Part shown: positions 51,520-63,218 of the stretch, one piece after another | Layout: the number at the start of each line of letters is the position of its first letter | Numbering within the stretch: the first letter of the stretch is position 1 | Assembly: GCA_025890175.1 (NCBI GenBank) | Contig: JANPYM010000007.1 | Span: 2,437,517-2,501,516, forward strand | DNA length: 64,000 bases | Direction: 5' to 3' | From: Ciborinia camelliae | Lineage: Eukaryota; Ascomycota; Leotiomycetes; Helotiales; Sclerotiniaceae | The notes under the pieces: generated by a model | Told to the model about the DNA's origin: nothing | The model's database searches: none | What the model saw: the letters and a program-made list of their open reading frames with translations, nothing else | Position numbers and translations under genes: made by a program

Positions 51520-53315
51520 ATGCCCCGAGGAATTCGGAACTCTCATCAGGATCCCGATAAATTTCCCACCACCCAACTTTTCTTACTTGGTAAGTTTTAT
51601 TCCACATTCCACATCTGCGCCACGCCCACGATCGTTGCGAACACAATATTAACTTCATTCTAGCCATTGTCCGTCTCGCCGAACCTATCGCCCTCACTTC
51701 TATATTTCCTTACGCATGGGCACTCGTTAAGAAATTCGAAGTCGGCAGCGAAGATGATGCATCTTTCTATGCAGGCCTTCTCATCTCGGCCTTTGCGCTG
51801 GCGGAATCTATGACGGGCATGTACTGGGGAGGATTATCTGACAGAATAGGACGAAAACCAGTTCTTCTAGCAGGATGTTGCGGCACAATGTTGAGTATGA
51901 TTATGGTTGGATTTGCGTCAAACATATGGGTTGCGCTCCTTGGCAGAGCTCTTGGAGGCTTCTTGAATGGAAACATAGGTGTTATTCAGACTATGGTTGG
52001 TGAGATGGTCACCAAAAAAGAGCATGAGCGTAAGTTTAATCCCATCCGGGCAGTTCTATAGTCATTTGTACAATGCCATCACATGGGGACATCTGAACTA
52101 ATTTTCTTCTCTGCAGCTCGAGCATACTCGGTCATGCCATTCGTTTGGAGCATAGGTACCATCATCGGTCCGGCCATCGGTGGAACATTTGCAGATCCTA
52201 CAATGACCTTTCCCAACATTTTCTCACCGGACGGTATTTTCAACACATTCCCATATTTGCTTCCAAATTTGATGTGTGCTGGTTTACTGTTTATCAGTAT
52301 CTTAGCGGGATACTTCCTTCTTCAAGAGACACATCCGGACATGCAACCTCGCGTTTCTCTACCGGATGATACATACCACTCCGAGGAGACCCCATTGATG
52401 GCTACTGCCGATGCCATCAAGACTCCTGCCGTGGACTTGCGCGCTGAAACCTACGGAACTTTTGAGGGCAGTGATGATAGTGCCTGGCGAAATACACCTG
52501 CCAAATCTGCTCCTCCCAAGATTTTCAGCAAAAATGTCGTGGCTCTGATTATTGCATTGGGAATATTCACATACCATTCCATGACATATGATCACTTGCT
52601 TCCCATTTTCCTTGAAGATACGAAGGGTCCTGGGGATAGCCTATCCGCCATTTACGGAGGATTTAATTCATCGGCGATGCCTGGTGGTCTTGGGTTATCT
52701 GTTCAGCAAGTCGGCGTAATCATGTCTATAAATGGCGTTATTGCGTTATTTGTTCAAGCGGTGATATTTCCTTGGGCCGCCGAACTTTTCGGTACCTATA
52801 GACTCTTTATCTTGGTTACCGTTCTACATCCAGTTGCGTACCTTATGGTACCTTGCCTCATCTATCTCCCCTCTTCGTTCCTATACACCGGCCTCTATAC
52901 CGCCTTATTTGTCCGCAATCTCCTTTCGATCCTCTTGTATCCCGTTCTTCTCATTCTCATTAAAGAAGCTACCCCTTCACCAAATGTTCTTGGCAAAGTC
53001 AACGGACTCGCCGCTTCAGCAGGGGCAGCTTGCAGAACAGTAGCTCCACCAGTCTCGGGATACTTGTATGCTTTCGGTAGCAAGAAAAATTTCACGGCCA
53101 TGGCTTGGATTGGAAGCGCACTTGTGGCGGCTGTAGGCGCGGTTCAATGTTTCACGGTCAAGCGGACGAGAACAGATGATGATGGTGAGGGAGAAGAACG
53201 ACTTATTGGGGTTGATAGACGAGATAGTAAAAGCAAAATGGTCTCCCCAATTGTGGAAATTGAGGTTGATGATCCCACCTCAGAAACTGGTTTAGATCCA
53301 GAACGAGAGGAGTGA
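51520..53315 (+). CDS. MFS transporter, ZIFL/YCR023C-like
   Basis: Three exons: 51520-51589, 51664-52029 and 52117-53315, with introns of 74 and 87 nt, 544 residues. Twelve membrane segments are visible. Motif A is GGLSDRIGRKPVLLAG; a second conserved block is GRALGGFLNGNIGVIQT, and the PRAYSVMPFVWSIGTIIGPAIGG stretch begins right at an exon junction. A polar central loop of about 90 residues separates the two halves. The C-terminus is acidic. These features place it with the fungal group near yeast YCR023C and plant ZIFL1; transported substrate is unknown. The start at 51520 is the first ATG of the exon and gives a short polar N-terminus before membrane segment 1. Confidence 0.9.
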
Positions 53316-55449
53316 GAAAAAGGAAAATGAAAAGGAAAAGGAAAACAAAGGTACGAAAATAACGAACGAACGAAGAAACAAACGAAAAAATGAATGCATT
53401 CACGAGCGGCGTTTTCATTTCAGGGCTGGCATCCATTGGAGGAAAATTGGAGTTTCAATGGGAGCGGGATGGGGATGGAGTTTGTAAATGATAGCGTTTA
53501 GCGGGCACTGGCATGGAGTTTCGGGTAGCACGACTGCAAATATAAAAGACTAAAGTACGCCAGTTAGTTTATATTGAATTCTTCGGGGGGTGGGGAAGAA
53601 ATGTATTTATGGCAGACAGACAGACAGACAGAGAAACAGAGAGAGAGAGAAATGATTGGATTGGTTGGATAAGAGAAAAAAGTAATAATGAATAGATTTA
53701 TGAGATTTATGAGATTATAAATAATGAAATAATAATAAATTTAATTAATGTCCTGTCTTGTCTTTTGGATTGGAATTCTTCTGGTCTGGTGGTGTCTTTT
53801 TTTCTTTTTCTTTGTCTTGGTTGTTTGTCGAGTGCTGTTGAGATTAGATTAGATTTCATGGAAGGAGGGTGGGGGACGGGGAAAGGGGGGAGAAGGGGTG
53901 CGGGGTTGAATTAATAAGTGCGGGGGCGTTGGAACTGGAAGTCGAATTTGGAGGAGGTGGAGGTGATATGTATATATGTATATATGATAGGTAAGTGATT
54001 ATTAACTTGGGAGGTTGGGTTGGATATAGAGTACGTGTAGTTGGTACTTGTAGGTTAGTTGGATGGATGTGTATGTGTGTGTATGTGAGGATGTCCTATG
54101 TCCTAGGTTGAAATAAAGATCCCCACTCAAGCTACAAATGGGTAGATAGGTGAATAGACAGATAGATAGTCTAAAGTCTAATGTACCAGATCTAGATGAC
54201 GGGAGGTATGGTATGGTATGGTATGGTATGCATATAATATGCTGGGTGGAGCGTTACGTCATCCGGTTAGGATTTACGTGATTAATAGCTGGAGGTATGT
54301 ATGTGTATCTTCCGAGCTGTGTGTGGGATGGGGGTTGTGATAGGGGTAGGAACTTGGAAGGAGCAAGCGAGGGTGGAGAACGGGGGATTAGGGGAGACGA
54401 GGGAATTATTCAATTCAATAGTGTCGCTTTTAAGCTTGAAACTTGAATACCAGCTACCCTGTGATACTCCAACGATAGTACTTATAGGTGATTAGCAAGG
54501 TCGACGTGTGGGGTGACGTGTATTCTTGATCGAGGAATACTCTGAATGGAAATGGATCAGTCGATATTAAAAAAGAAGCCCCCAATTCACTTGCTTCAGC
54601 AGATCCCTAGAACAAGGCTGGCTATAAGGGAAGATAAAGGTTCTTATTTTACTTTAATGGGTTCTACCATATCATATAATTCCAATAAATCTAAATCTCT
54701 AGTAGATGGAAGTCACCAAGGAAAACGAAACTTGTTTTTGTTTTGGCTGTGGCAGATCAGGAGAGCACTAGGGTCTAGGCTAGGATAACTTCTCGAGAAG
54801 TGTAGGGAATGGTTAAGGGATCGTTGATCTTTGGTAATGGTAATATTGTTCCTAATCTGTAGCTAACAGCACGCAATTTTACATTCCCCATTCCCGCTCC
54901 AAGCGAATGAGCAGTTCTGGTTCAGATCGGGAAGCTATTGCAGTAGTATACACTACACTTGTGAGGCAAGAGGGTTTTTGAAATGCTGTTTACCATGACC
55001 ATGGGCTCGAACGAAAACATATCTTGCTAAGTTAGGCCAAGACGGCTGCTGAAATACCAAGTGTGCTTATGGATCCAGGAATATCAGGCGAAAGTTTGCT
55101 GACTTGGGCAAAAGTCAATACCGCCATGCGTCTGAATAAAGGCCAGCAGAGTTTGTTGTTGCATGCAGATATTGTTATCAGAATAGTCATATCGAGGAAA
55201 GTGAAATATGAGGATGAGGATTATGATGCCAAAGGCAAATTGCAAATTACGCTTATATATATATATATCTAGGGCAGTTAAGCCCAAATTTAATACCAAG
55301 TTTTCCCATCATACCTTTAAACCTTTTCATTTTCATTCTATGGATGAAATTATTGCACACTTGTGATCTGTAAGAGAAAATAGACCTTGATACTCACTAT
55401 GAGATGCTTCTGAAAGGTATACAGTGTGATTTAAACATAAAAGGCAAGA
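53316..55449. other. Gene-free region downstream of the second MFS gene
   Basis: Contains AAAGGAAAAGG and AACGAACG runs just after the stop, a CAGACAGACAGA/GAGAGA run (53614-53650), a GGTAT run (54207-54230) and a short AT dinucleotide run near 55258. Open frames are short and featureless. No gene called. Confidence 0.55.
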
Positions 55450-55950
55450 TTATATATCTTCGTATATACAGCTGAAATGTTGTATGAAATGCCAAAGGAA
55501 CCCAAAGAGAACCGATAGAGCTTGTTCATCTGACGAATATGCCGTTGCTGAAATGTACACAGTACCTGGGTATTTTCCTTGGCTCATGCTGAGATATTTC
55601 TGAATACTGCGCAGTATAATCATCTGTCCAAAAAGAGTAACTGGAGTATCATTCGGGTTGATAGGCTGCTTAAGCAATATAATAAACACCTCGTCTGAGG
55701 ACTTGAGCTTCACAAAGCTAGTAATGACACTAGACCATTGGAACTTTCCCCCCAAGGATGCAACTTACACATAGAACGAATCTCTGTGGGTTGGCGTTGA
55801 GATGTATAGGACGTGTTGCAGCTCAAGGCTATCCGGAGAGAATGCCGAACCATAGGCAATGGGAACATACTCGATGTATGGGGCAACTTCCACATTTTCA
55901 GATGAAATGACTACTCGTAAGAAATGCCATATCAATATCAATATACCCAT
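55450..55950 (-). CDS. Possible small spliced hypothetical protein
   Basis: Two overlapping same-strand frames join into one 149-residue product across a 51-nt intron (exons 55769-55950 and 55450-55717; GTAAGT donor, TTACTAG acceptor, phases agree). The N-terminus has a hydrophobic run (GILILIWHFL) that could be a signal peptide or membrane anchor. The joined region reads like a compact globular protein rather than repeat translation. A second possible intron near 55565 would give a different C-terminus ending at 55431. I recognise no family. The clean splice signals favour a gene; the weak start context and lack of homology argue for caution. Confidence 0.35.
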
Positions 55951-56173
55951 TTATAACTTCTCTTTCTGGGAATCCTTATTCGTTCTGCCTTTGGCTACGT
56001 CTGTCTTTCTCAACCACACCTCAGTGTCTGCTACCCCTCTAACTCTTGTGAACCAGAGCTCTCTCCTCGGTCTTCGTCTAGATATCCTCTAGCTCCAGTC
56101 TTTCCCTTCACTGTTGCTTCGTCTTCTTTGCCTTTCTTTTCGTCTGCCAATTTTCCACCCTTTCCTATGAATT

Positions 56174-56450
56174 TCACTTTTCTTTTTCAACAATCGTAAA
56201 TCTAGGCATCTTCGCCTTGTCCTGCTCAGTAGGTTCAAAACCAAGTTTCTTTTCCGCTGTATCAGATATATAGAGACCGATTGTACCCCAAGCAAGGAAG
56301 CTTGCACCTATCATTGCACGGGTACGAGGTGGGAGTGCGCGGAAGGATCTATTTTCAGGGAAGAGTGTCAGTTAAGTCGAAGTTGGACTGTGAGTTGAAG
56401 ATTAGAGAGCTTCAAGAGGAATGAAAAATGACATACGACAATAGTGACAT
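56174..56450 (-). CDS. 62-residue spliced small membrane protein
   Basis: Two exons, a 14-nt first exon (56437-56450) and 56174-56348, with an 88-nt intron (GTATGT donor, CTTAACTGAC branch-like site, AATAG acceptor). The product begins MSLLSSFRALPPRTRA, continues with one hydrophobic segment (MIGASFLAWGTIGLYIS), then DTAEKKLGFEPTEQDK and a short basic end. The pattern of PPRTR, one membrane helix, then KxGxxPTExDK resembles small single-pass proteins I remember in other ascomycetes, possibly mitochondrial; I cannot name a function. It is too short and too split to be found by simple frame length. It is divergent from the F-box gene, 503 bases away. Confidence 0.72.
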
Positions 56451-56953
56451 TTTCAATGAGAATATTTACCACGGTGGTTGTTTGGAGGTTGCGATTGTTG
56501 ATATGGAATTTTGAAATCAATGTTTCGGGACATTTCGGATATAGTGTTAAATCCGATGACTTGATGACGAAGGCGGGTATTTGTGTAGGAATACATAAGG
56601 GCACTGCACCCCGCAAAGATTGAGATAGGTACTCGAGTATATACTCGTAGTTTTGTAAGATTACACTGTATGTATATTTTGGCTATATTTTGGTTATACT
56701 TTTGTTATACTTGTGTCTGCTCAAAGCTATATATCGATTAATATTACTATTGCTATTCCTATTGCTATTCGTATTGCTATTGCTATTGGTACCCGGTATT
56801 GTTACAGTCCCAGGTCTTGTCGCGGGACTAAGTATAAAAAGCCTCAGCTAATATGGATCAGATTTATGTTAACGGGGATAGAACAATTCAATTTCTCTCA
56901 AAAGGCCTCTCTCTATCAAAGCTTCATATCAAGCTTCCCATAACGCTGTCGCA
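56451..56953. promoter_or_regulatory. Divergent promoter between the small membrane protein and the F-box gene
   Basis: 503 bases between opposite starts. It holds TATACTTTTGTTATACTTGT-like sequence near 56694 and a degenerate ATTGCTATTC run at 56748-56788. Individual factor sites cannot be assigned. Confidence 0.4.
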
Positions 56954-58198
56954 ATGGCGGATATCTCCCTCCCTTTGCCTCCCCGCCCAGGCTTCTCCTC
57001 ATTACCCACCGAGCTCAAGCGTATCATAATCCTTCATATGGACCTACCCACCATCAAATCCACCCGTTTAACTTGCAAATTACTCTGCTCCCTCAGTACA
57101 CCTCACCTAATACCCCCTCACTTCCACTTCTTCGCCCATCGTCCCGATGTTAACCGTCTCCTCGATATATGTCGCAACACAGTCTTCTCCCCCTACATTC
57201 AATCTCTCGAACTTAACCTTGGCGAAATCAGTGAATGCGACACGATGCGCAATATGTATTTATTAGAACATACGCCCGACCCGGCAACTCGTATTACCGC
57301 GGCTGAAGAAGCTTGGATTCGATATATCCATCTCAAACATTCGAGAGAGCAATACACCTCATGGATGTGCAATCCGGATGTATTGTCTGAAGCCTTCCGT
57401 TCTCTACCCAATTTATCTGCACTTTCCGTGTCAATGACAAATTTTCCTCTACCTAATGACCCGGAGCTGGCTCTAATGGAATCAATTTGGAAGATTCCTT
57501 CTACGAGACTTCTCCGCAGAGAATTAACTACAGAACGTTTTACTATTATTCTATTATCATTACTCCCCAGCGTTGAGGATTTGAAATTCAGAAACCTGTC
57601 TCATGATGCCTTACCATTCGAATTTTTCGCTCAGAAACAAATTCCTTTCGAATCTATGACACCCATTTTTCACAATCTCACACGTCTACGTTTAGTTATA
57701 GATGTAGTAATAGGCAATAGCTCACATTACCAGCAAGCATTTGCGAATCTTGCTATATGTTTAGAGGCTGCTGCGAATTTGCAGGATTTGAATCTATGTT
57801 TTCAGTCTACGTTCAATCGGAAAATCGATATTACACCATTCCTTAACAATCTCCTATCAAATTCTCATGAATCAAAACCTACCTTTCCCCATCTTCAGAG
57901 CCTCCATATGGAAGGTGTAGCAAGTGCATTCTCTCCTCTGGAGAATTTTCTCACATCTTTGGCACCTACGCTCCAAACATTGGAGCTTGGAGGAGAAGGG
58001 CGTCATAGGCCGAATCAACTTGCCAATGGAGGGGTACATTTACTGGATGGGAAGTTTGTAAAATTGTTTGAAAAGGTGGAGAAGGCGATGGGGAACTCAT
58101 TGAAGAGATTTGTCATCAAGGGTGATTTGGTGGAGGTCCAGGCCGGAGGGTCTTGGTTTCTAAATAGGGAAGTTGGATGGCATGGGGTTATGGATTGA
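56954..58198 (+). CDS. F-box-like protein
   Basis: Single exon, 414 residues. An F-box-like motif occupies about residues 12-47 (FSSLPTELKRIIILHMDLPTIKSTRLTCK), the segment that binds Skp1 in SCF ubiquitin ligases. The rest is Leu-rich with repeated LExLxL-type patterns (SLELNLGE, LPNLSALSV, LPSVEDLKFRNLS, LQDLNLCF, LQSLHMEG, LQTLELGG) at fairly regular spacing, consistent with degenerate leucine-rich repeats for substrate recognition. Such proteins are numerous and fast-evolving in filamentous ascomycetes, so no substrate can be named. No introns are needed. Confidence 0.85.
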   Translation: MADISLPLPPRPGFSSLPTELKRIIILHMDLPTIKSTRLTCKLLCSLSTPHLIPPHFHFFAHRPDVNRLLDICRNTVFSPYIQSLELNLGEISECDTMRNMYLLEHTPDPATRITAAEEAWIRYIHLKHSREQYTSWMCNPDVLSEAFRSLPNLSALSVSMTNFPLPNDPELALMESIWKIPSTRLLRRELTTERFTIILLSLLPSVEDLKFRNLSHDALPFEFFAQKQIPFESMTPIFHNLTRLRLVIDVVIGNSSHYQQAFANLAICLEAAANLQDLNLCFQSTFNRKIDITPFLNNLLSNSHESKPTFPHLQSLHMEGVASAFSPLENFLTSLAPTLQTLELGGEGRHRPNQLANGGVHLLDGKFVKLFEKVEKAMGNSLKRFVIKGDLVEVQAGGSWFLNREVGWHGVMD

Positions 58199-59304
58199 GA
58201 TAAAATTGGATAAGATACTCCGACGAACGATCAACCCTTGGAACCATTCTATAATCCTGGATTTATCGCGATCGGCGGCCACTCAATATGTTTCACCCCT
58301 ACATACTTTGGCAGCATTCTCTTCAAATCCCAAAGAGGCGAGATTTCACAATACCTCATGCACTATTAACGCCAGCACCTCCTTTCCAGGCCATCTTTGT
58401 GGACTTAGGTCATACTTTCCTATACATTCACTTCAATCCAGATGAGAATCCAAAAGCTTCGATAGCAATAGTCAACCGAGGGACCCCATCAATTTCTGTG
58501 GTCGAACATACCCTTGTAGACATGCAGTCTGTAAACAGATACTCTTCACCATGTTTGCCACTGATACTCAAGAATAGGAGTAGGAGGAGGAGGAAAGTGA
58601 GGGGATTGGCGGAGGAAAATAAGCACCGGATATTGTTGTTGGCGTTGTTATCATCGATTTAGGCTCTAGACCACAGTCCTCATGACTCTGATAAATTTGG
58701 ATACAGACATAGATCTGAAAGTAGAGCGTTATTAGAAATGAACTTATTAGCTTTGCCAAAAGAAATGTAGTAAAGGAGAGAAAAGGAGACGAGAAAGATA
58801 ACTCACCTCACCAGCTATTTTCTTAACTAAATTTTGATGGGAATCTTAATACGTTTGAAGAATTTGAGAAACTGATCCGATTGGAAGTTCTCAGAAGTGT
58901 GTTTTTGCAGTTCCGGGTGGAATGGTACAACATTTAGATGGAAGATTACTTGCTATGATGATACATACCACAATAAGGAAACTAAAGATTGGATTAGCAT
59001 CATTGACTCGAGGAGAATATTCAATGCTGTACTAGCAGTCCTAGAAACCAGCTGGGAGATCTATAGGAGTGTAGCTCGAGATTGAGTTCTAAGAAATTGC
59101 TACTGTTTTAGCTGGCCAGTTATTCTATGGGCAGACAGGATACTATGAGCTTTAAAAATGGTAGATGGGTGACTCGAGGCCTAAAGTGATCATGAGGGAA
59201 GGGAAGAAGAGAAAAAATTGTTTGGGATGTACTTGCGTATTTGAAATGTATTCGATGAGCTTTATAAACCTTAAGACTGTCTGCAGGCGATATGCTTAAA
59301 CTAC
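58199..59304. other. Intergenic region downstream of the F-box gene
   Basis: An open frame of 124 codons at 58288-58662 (plus) was considered but has no recognisable features. AGGAGTAGGAGGAGGAGG repeats occur near 58575. No gene called. Confidence 0.5.
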
Positions 59305-60286
59305 CTAGGTAATAGATATCCTCCACTCCTCTGAGGATTCATATTCATCCCCAGCAATCCTCCTAACCAATCTCTCCCCACTAGCTTCCTTCCTCCTCAA
59401 CGCATCAAGTGCTTTCTGAGCTCTTTCCAATAACGTCTTTCCCTCGACAATCCTAATCTTATTTGGTTGTACTAAGCCTTTAGCTAGCAATGTTGCCATG
59501 ATTGCAGGCTGGAGTTGGCTTTGAAGAGAGGGTTCTGTGGAGAGTGTTAATTGGTATATTTAGTCTTCATCGTGGTTAATCCATAGAGCGATGAATCGAA
59601 TGAAGGATATCCAGTCTGGTATTACATATGGATAATGGGTGGGGATAGTTAGGATTCACATGAGATAAAAATGCGTCCTCACACCCAGGATCTCTACACC
59701 TTCAGCCCATGATACCAAGGCAGCGACATCCATTGAATATCTGTATAATTTCAAGTTAGTCAACCATCCAATCCCTAGTCTCTCTCACATCCTAAACAAC
59801 CAAAACCAAAACCAACGTACTCAGGTGCCACGTCCACCCCAGCATCCCTCACAATAACCGGCAACAAAACCGCCACTTTCGCCCCTCTCTGTGCAATTTT
59901 AGCCAGAGGTACCAAACTTCCCTTTTGAAACCCTATGAAATCAAGAATAAAAAGGATTGAAAGTCCCTGATATTCTCTATTAGTTGATGTAGCAAATTGA
60001 AGAATCGAATCAACCGTATCATCCCTGCGACAATCAAAAGTACGACTGGCACCAAATTCGCGGAGAAGTGAGTGATGGGTTTGGGAGGCCGTGGTGATGA
60101 TATTGGTGTAGCCATAGTATTTAAGGATTTGGATGACGTATTGACCGCTGGATTGGAGGGATGCGTAACCAGCAGCCCCCCATCATTCTGATGTAAATCA
60201 AGCGGAGTAGAAGCCGTCCACTCAACTTTCACCGAAGATGCAAAGGGAAATGGAAATGGAAATGTAGTAATAGTATAAATTTGCAA
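59305..60286 (-). pseudogene. Internally deleted zinc-type oxidoreductase (enoyl-reductase-like) pseudogene
   Basis: Fragments of a medium-chain dehydrogenase/reductase are in order on the minus strand, but the middle is missing. An N-terminal piece (KVEWTASTPLDLHQNDGGLL, 60190-60260) runs directly into the nucleotide-binding part (SSGQYVIQILKYYGY) in a different frame, near 60168-60183. Intact relatives have roughly 100-150 residues between these blocks. Downstream the gene still looks spliced and conserved: an exon to 59821 with AKIAQRGAKVAVLLP, then 59685-59740, then 59305-59534 ending in KALDALRRKEASGERLVRR. Because the join changes frame and removes most of the GroES-like domain, I call it a pseudogene. 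A start codon and first exon further upstream are uncertain. An assembly deletion is the alternative. Confidence 0.65.
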
Positions 60287-60710
60287 CTAGAAGAAGCATG
60301 AGATTTCTCTACCCTTTCTCATTCTTAGTAGGTATTTCTATCCGACCACCACGCCAACCTCAATTTTCATAGCCAATGCCAGCTTGACAAAGACAAGGAC
60401 AAAGAATTGTATGCAGAATTCAAATTATTAATATTAAAACCTTCACCAGTATCCGCTCCTAGCCAATAATATAAGACCGCACGCATCATCGATAATTGAT
60501 TTGGCTTAAATCAAATCAAGTCAACAACACCAACGAGTAAAGTAGAACTAAGGCAGGCAAAAAAAGGACCGTGTACCATTCCTATACATAGAACTCTCAA
60601 CCGCTCAAGGACCTCCCTCCGTGTCTCATTCGCGTTCCTCCGCTCTATGTACGTATGACCTTGACTATCTACCCTCGATCTCTCTCTGCCTATTCTGCCG
60701 CCATCAAAAT
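60287..60710. other. Intergenic region between the pseudogene and GDI1
   Basis: GDI1 3' flank and the upstream side of the pseudogene. No gene or repeat of note. Confidence 0.55.
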
Positions 60711-62556
60711 TTACTGCTCCCCACCAACCAAATTAGTACCCTCTCTCAAACCCTCAACCACCAAATCATGTCCCTCAGCCCGACGGTAGATATCTCTAAC
60801 ATCATCTGTGGTAGTCTCGAAATGGGATGTAGCATCGTATGATTTAGAGATGAAGATATGGTCTTTCTCGCCGCTCTCGAGGGGTTCGTAGAGAGGAATT
60901 GGTGGACCCTGTATTGTGGGTTTACGTTAGTATTGGGGAAATTTTACTTACATTAGGGAAGATGGTAGAAGAGGAAATGCTTACCATGAATTTCTCTTCA
61001 ATCTTTCCGAGGCGCTCAAGACCAGGTGCAAGTTCCAAATGGTGGTTTGAGTCGGTCTCAGCAATGGTGGAGACGATGGCAATGTAGTAGCCCTTTGGAC
61101 AAACACTGTGGACGTTGGAAACGACAGCAATGTAGATATCTATAAACATGTCAGTTACAAGTCTCAAGTATCTCAAATACATAGGAACGTACCGTTCTTG
61201 CGGCCAACCTGAGATTGAGGAATGATAAGTTGAGCGGAATCAGCATTATCGGTTCCAGCAAGTGGGTGGTTCAAGATGCAAATAGCCTTCAAGAGTTGAC
61301 CGACCACGCGAACCTTTCCTGGGAAGTATGATGGGTCTGCAATGATCTTCTTTGTCTTTGTCTCGAAAGTCATGGTGGAGTCATTGCCCTGAGCATCCTT
61401 CTCATGCATAGTCGCCTTGATACCGCAGACCTTGTCTCCGTCATATTTGAACTCATCAATGCTTGCATTAAGCATATAGGTACCACCATAAATAGCAGAC
61501 AAACGAGCGAAACCTTGAGGAAGTTCACCGAGACCGTATGCTGGGTAGATGTATGGGGACTTTCCGTAACGAGCGACCGAGTTTCCGTATAGACGAATGC
61601 GATCGATGGTTGTTGCAGCTGTGCCGGTCTCGTTGATATAGTCATCGGTTTGGTATAAAGCCATAGCATGACCAAGGAAGTCCCGAGTACCAGTCTCGAG
61701 TCCGAATTTATCGTAAATGTCCTTCATGGTGCATGTGCTCATGTTGAGACCTTTTTCCTGTCAGTGAAATCCCAGAATAGGAGATATTTCAACCATCTTA
61801 CCCTTGTGAGTAGCAGGATCCGCAACATCGAATGTGCCAACCCACTCAAGGAAACTCTTCATTCTTCTCTTCTCGAAGATGCCCATCAGAGATGATCTCA
61901 AAGCCTCTCCGGCATCCGATGGAACCTTGGCAACCATAGCCTTTGGACCAGCACCCTGTTGTACATAGCTTCCAGCTACGGATCTGAACTCGAGATATCT
62001 CGTAACATCAGTTGAAACAAGGATATTTGTGAGTTCACCCGAAGACATCAAAAGCTTAGGCACCAAATCGATGTTCCAATCGTTCGCACGCCCGTACTTC
62101 TTCCATGGCTCCTCCCCCTGATTATAGTTTCCATACTTCTTGAAGAGCTATCGTAACTGTCAGAATAAAGATTCGCAGATCCTAAAATTGTACTCACGGC
62201 TTCGATATTGACGGATGCAGCTTCACTATTGATAAATTAGCTATTGTTGACATTCCTGCGAGCTTGAAGATACATACCCTCCATAGTGATCATTTCGATC
62301 AATATGCAAGACCTTTTGTCCCTTAACACTCAAAACTCTATCCTCAAACTATCAGTACATAATCCCCATCATCTCCAAATCCACATACCCAGAAAGAACA
62401 CATTCCGTCAAACCTATATCCAGCGTTAGCCATTTCCCCCAGCAAGAAGCATACATAACACTGCTCCTATCCATGCCCCTCCAGCTAATGCGGGGTTAAA
62501 GCAAGCTTACCAGTGCCCAAAACGACAACATCATATTCGGGGGCGATTTCATCCAT
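60711..62556 (-). CDS. GDI1: Rab GDP-dissociation inhibitor (GDI1)
   Basis: Extracts GDP-bound prenylated Rab GTPases from membranes and recycles them during vesicle traffic. Eight exons by hand: 62511-62556, 62389-62413, 62278-62337, 62198-62225, 61802-62147, 61193-61750, 60985-61139 and 60711-60908, with several introns of 50-100 nt, giving 471 residues. Phases are all consistent. It opens with MDEIAPEYDVVVLGTG, the dinucleotide-fold start, then LTECVLSG and HIDRNDHYGGEAAS. Conserved GDI blocks follow: DLVPKLLMSSGELT, RYLEFRSVAGSYV, GTRDFLGHAMALYQ, YGLGELPQGFARLSAIYGGTY and KAICILNHP. The four small 5' exons (25-60 nt) are typical of this gene in filamentous fungi. All hallmarks are present. 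Confidence 0.96.
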
Positions 62557-63218
62557 ATTGAATTATAATCTTTGTATTTATTAGGTAGGTGATTTTTTAA
62601 AGAAGAAGAGAAGAATATAGAAAGCTTGCTGCTGAGAGAAAATCGCAAATGGTGTTTATGCTGAAATTGCACAGTTCTGTAAATGGTCGGTGAGACTTAC
62701 AACGTCGTTGATTCTTCTGGTTCACTTAATCTCTTGATTGGCCTCGCTAAAGGGGGAATATACCGCTTTGTTGTTGTTGCTGGTAGAATTGTCTTGGTGT
62801 AATTATTCTCAGGGGCAAATTTGTGGAGTTCAAGGTAAATTATCACTATTGGTTTTGGTCTTGTCAAATTGGTCCAATATCAATATGTGTTCGATACTTG
62901 AATTGTCACTTGGATTCTACTGGTATTCACTTTATATTGAACCATCATTTTGATATCTCCCCGTAAAGTACCAACCAAGTAATGAGAGGATCGGCTCATA
63001 CCATTCTTCAATTATTCTAGACAAAGATGATCCTTTTCTCAGATTCACATAAATGCATAATGCGGCCATAGCTGTTTTGCCCCATATGCGTTTCTACTTA
63101 TACAGATGATGGCTGTAGGCAACCCAAATCGTTTATGCCAATTGGAGACATCCATCCTTCCCCAAGACTCATTATTTTCGACCTAGGGTATGATTTTCTA
63201 TCATACATCCCCCATGAC
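62557..63218. other. Intergenic region upstream of GDI1
   Basis: GDI1 promoter and the 3' flank of the ribosomal protein gene. An open frame at 62738-62953 (plus) has no recognisable features. No gene called. Confidence 0.55.

Noticed and set aside
44185..53315. Secondary-metabolite or drug-resistance cluster around the two MFS genes
   Set aside because: No synthase, P450 or pathway regulator lies nearby; the two transporters belong to different groups and are 5 kb apart.
58288..58662. 124-residue open frame after the F-box gene
   Set aside because: No family features, ends in a repeat-derived Arg stretch, and overlaps the F-box gene 3' region.
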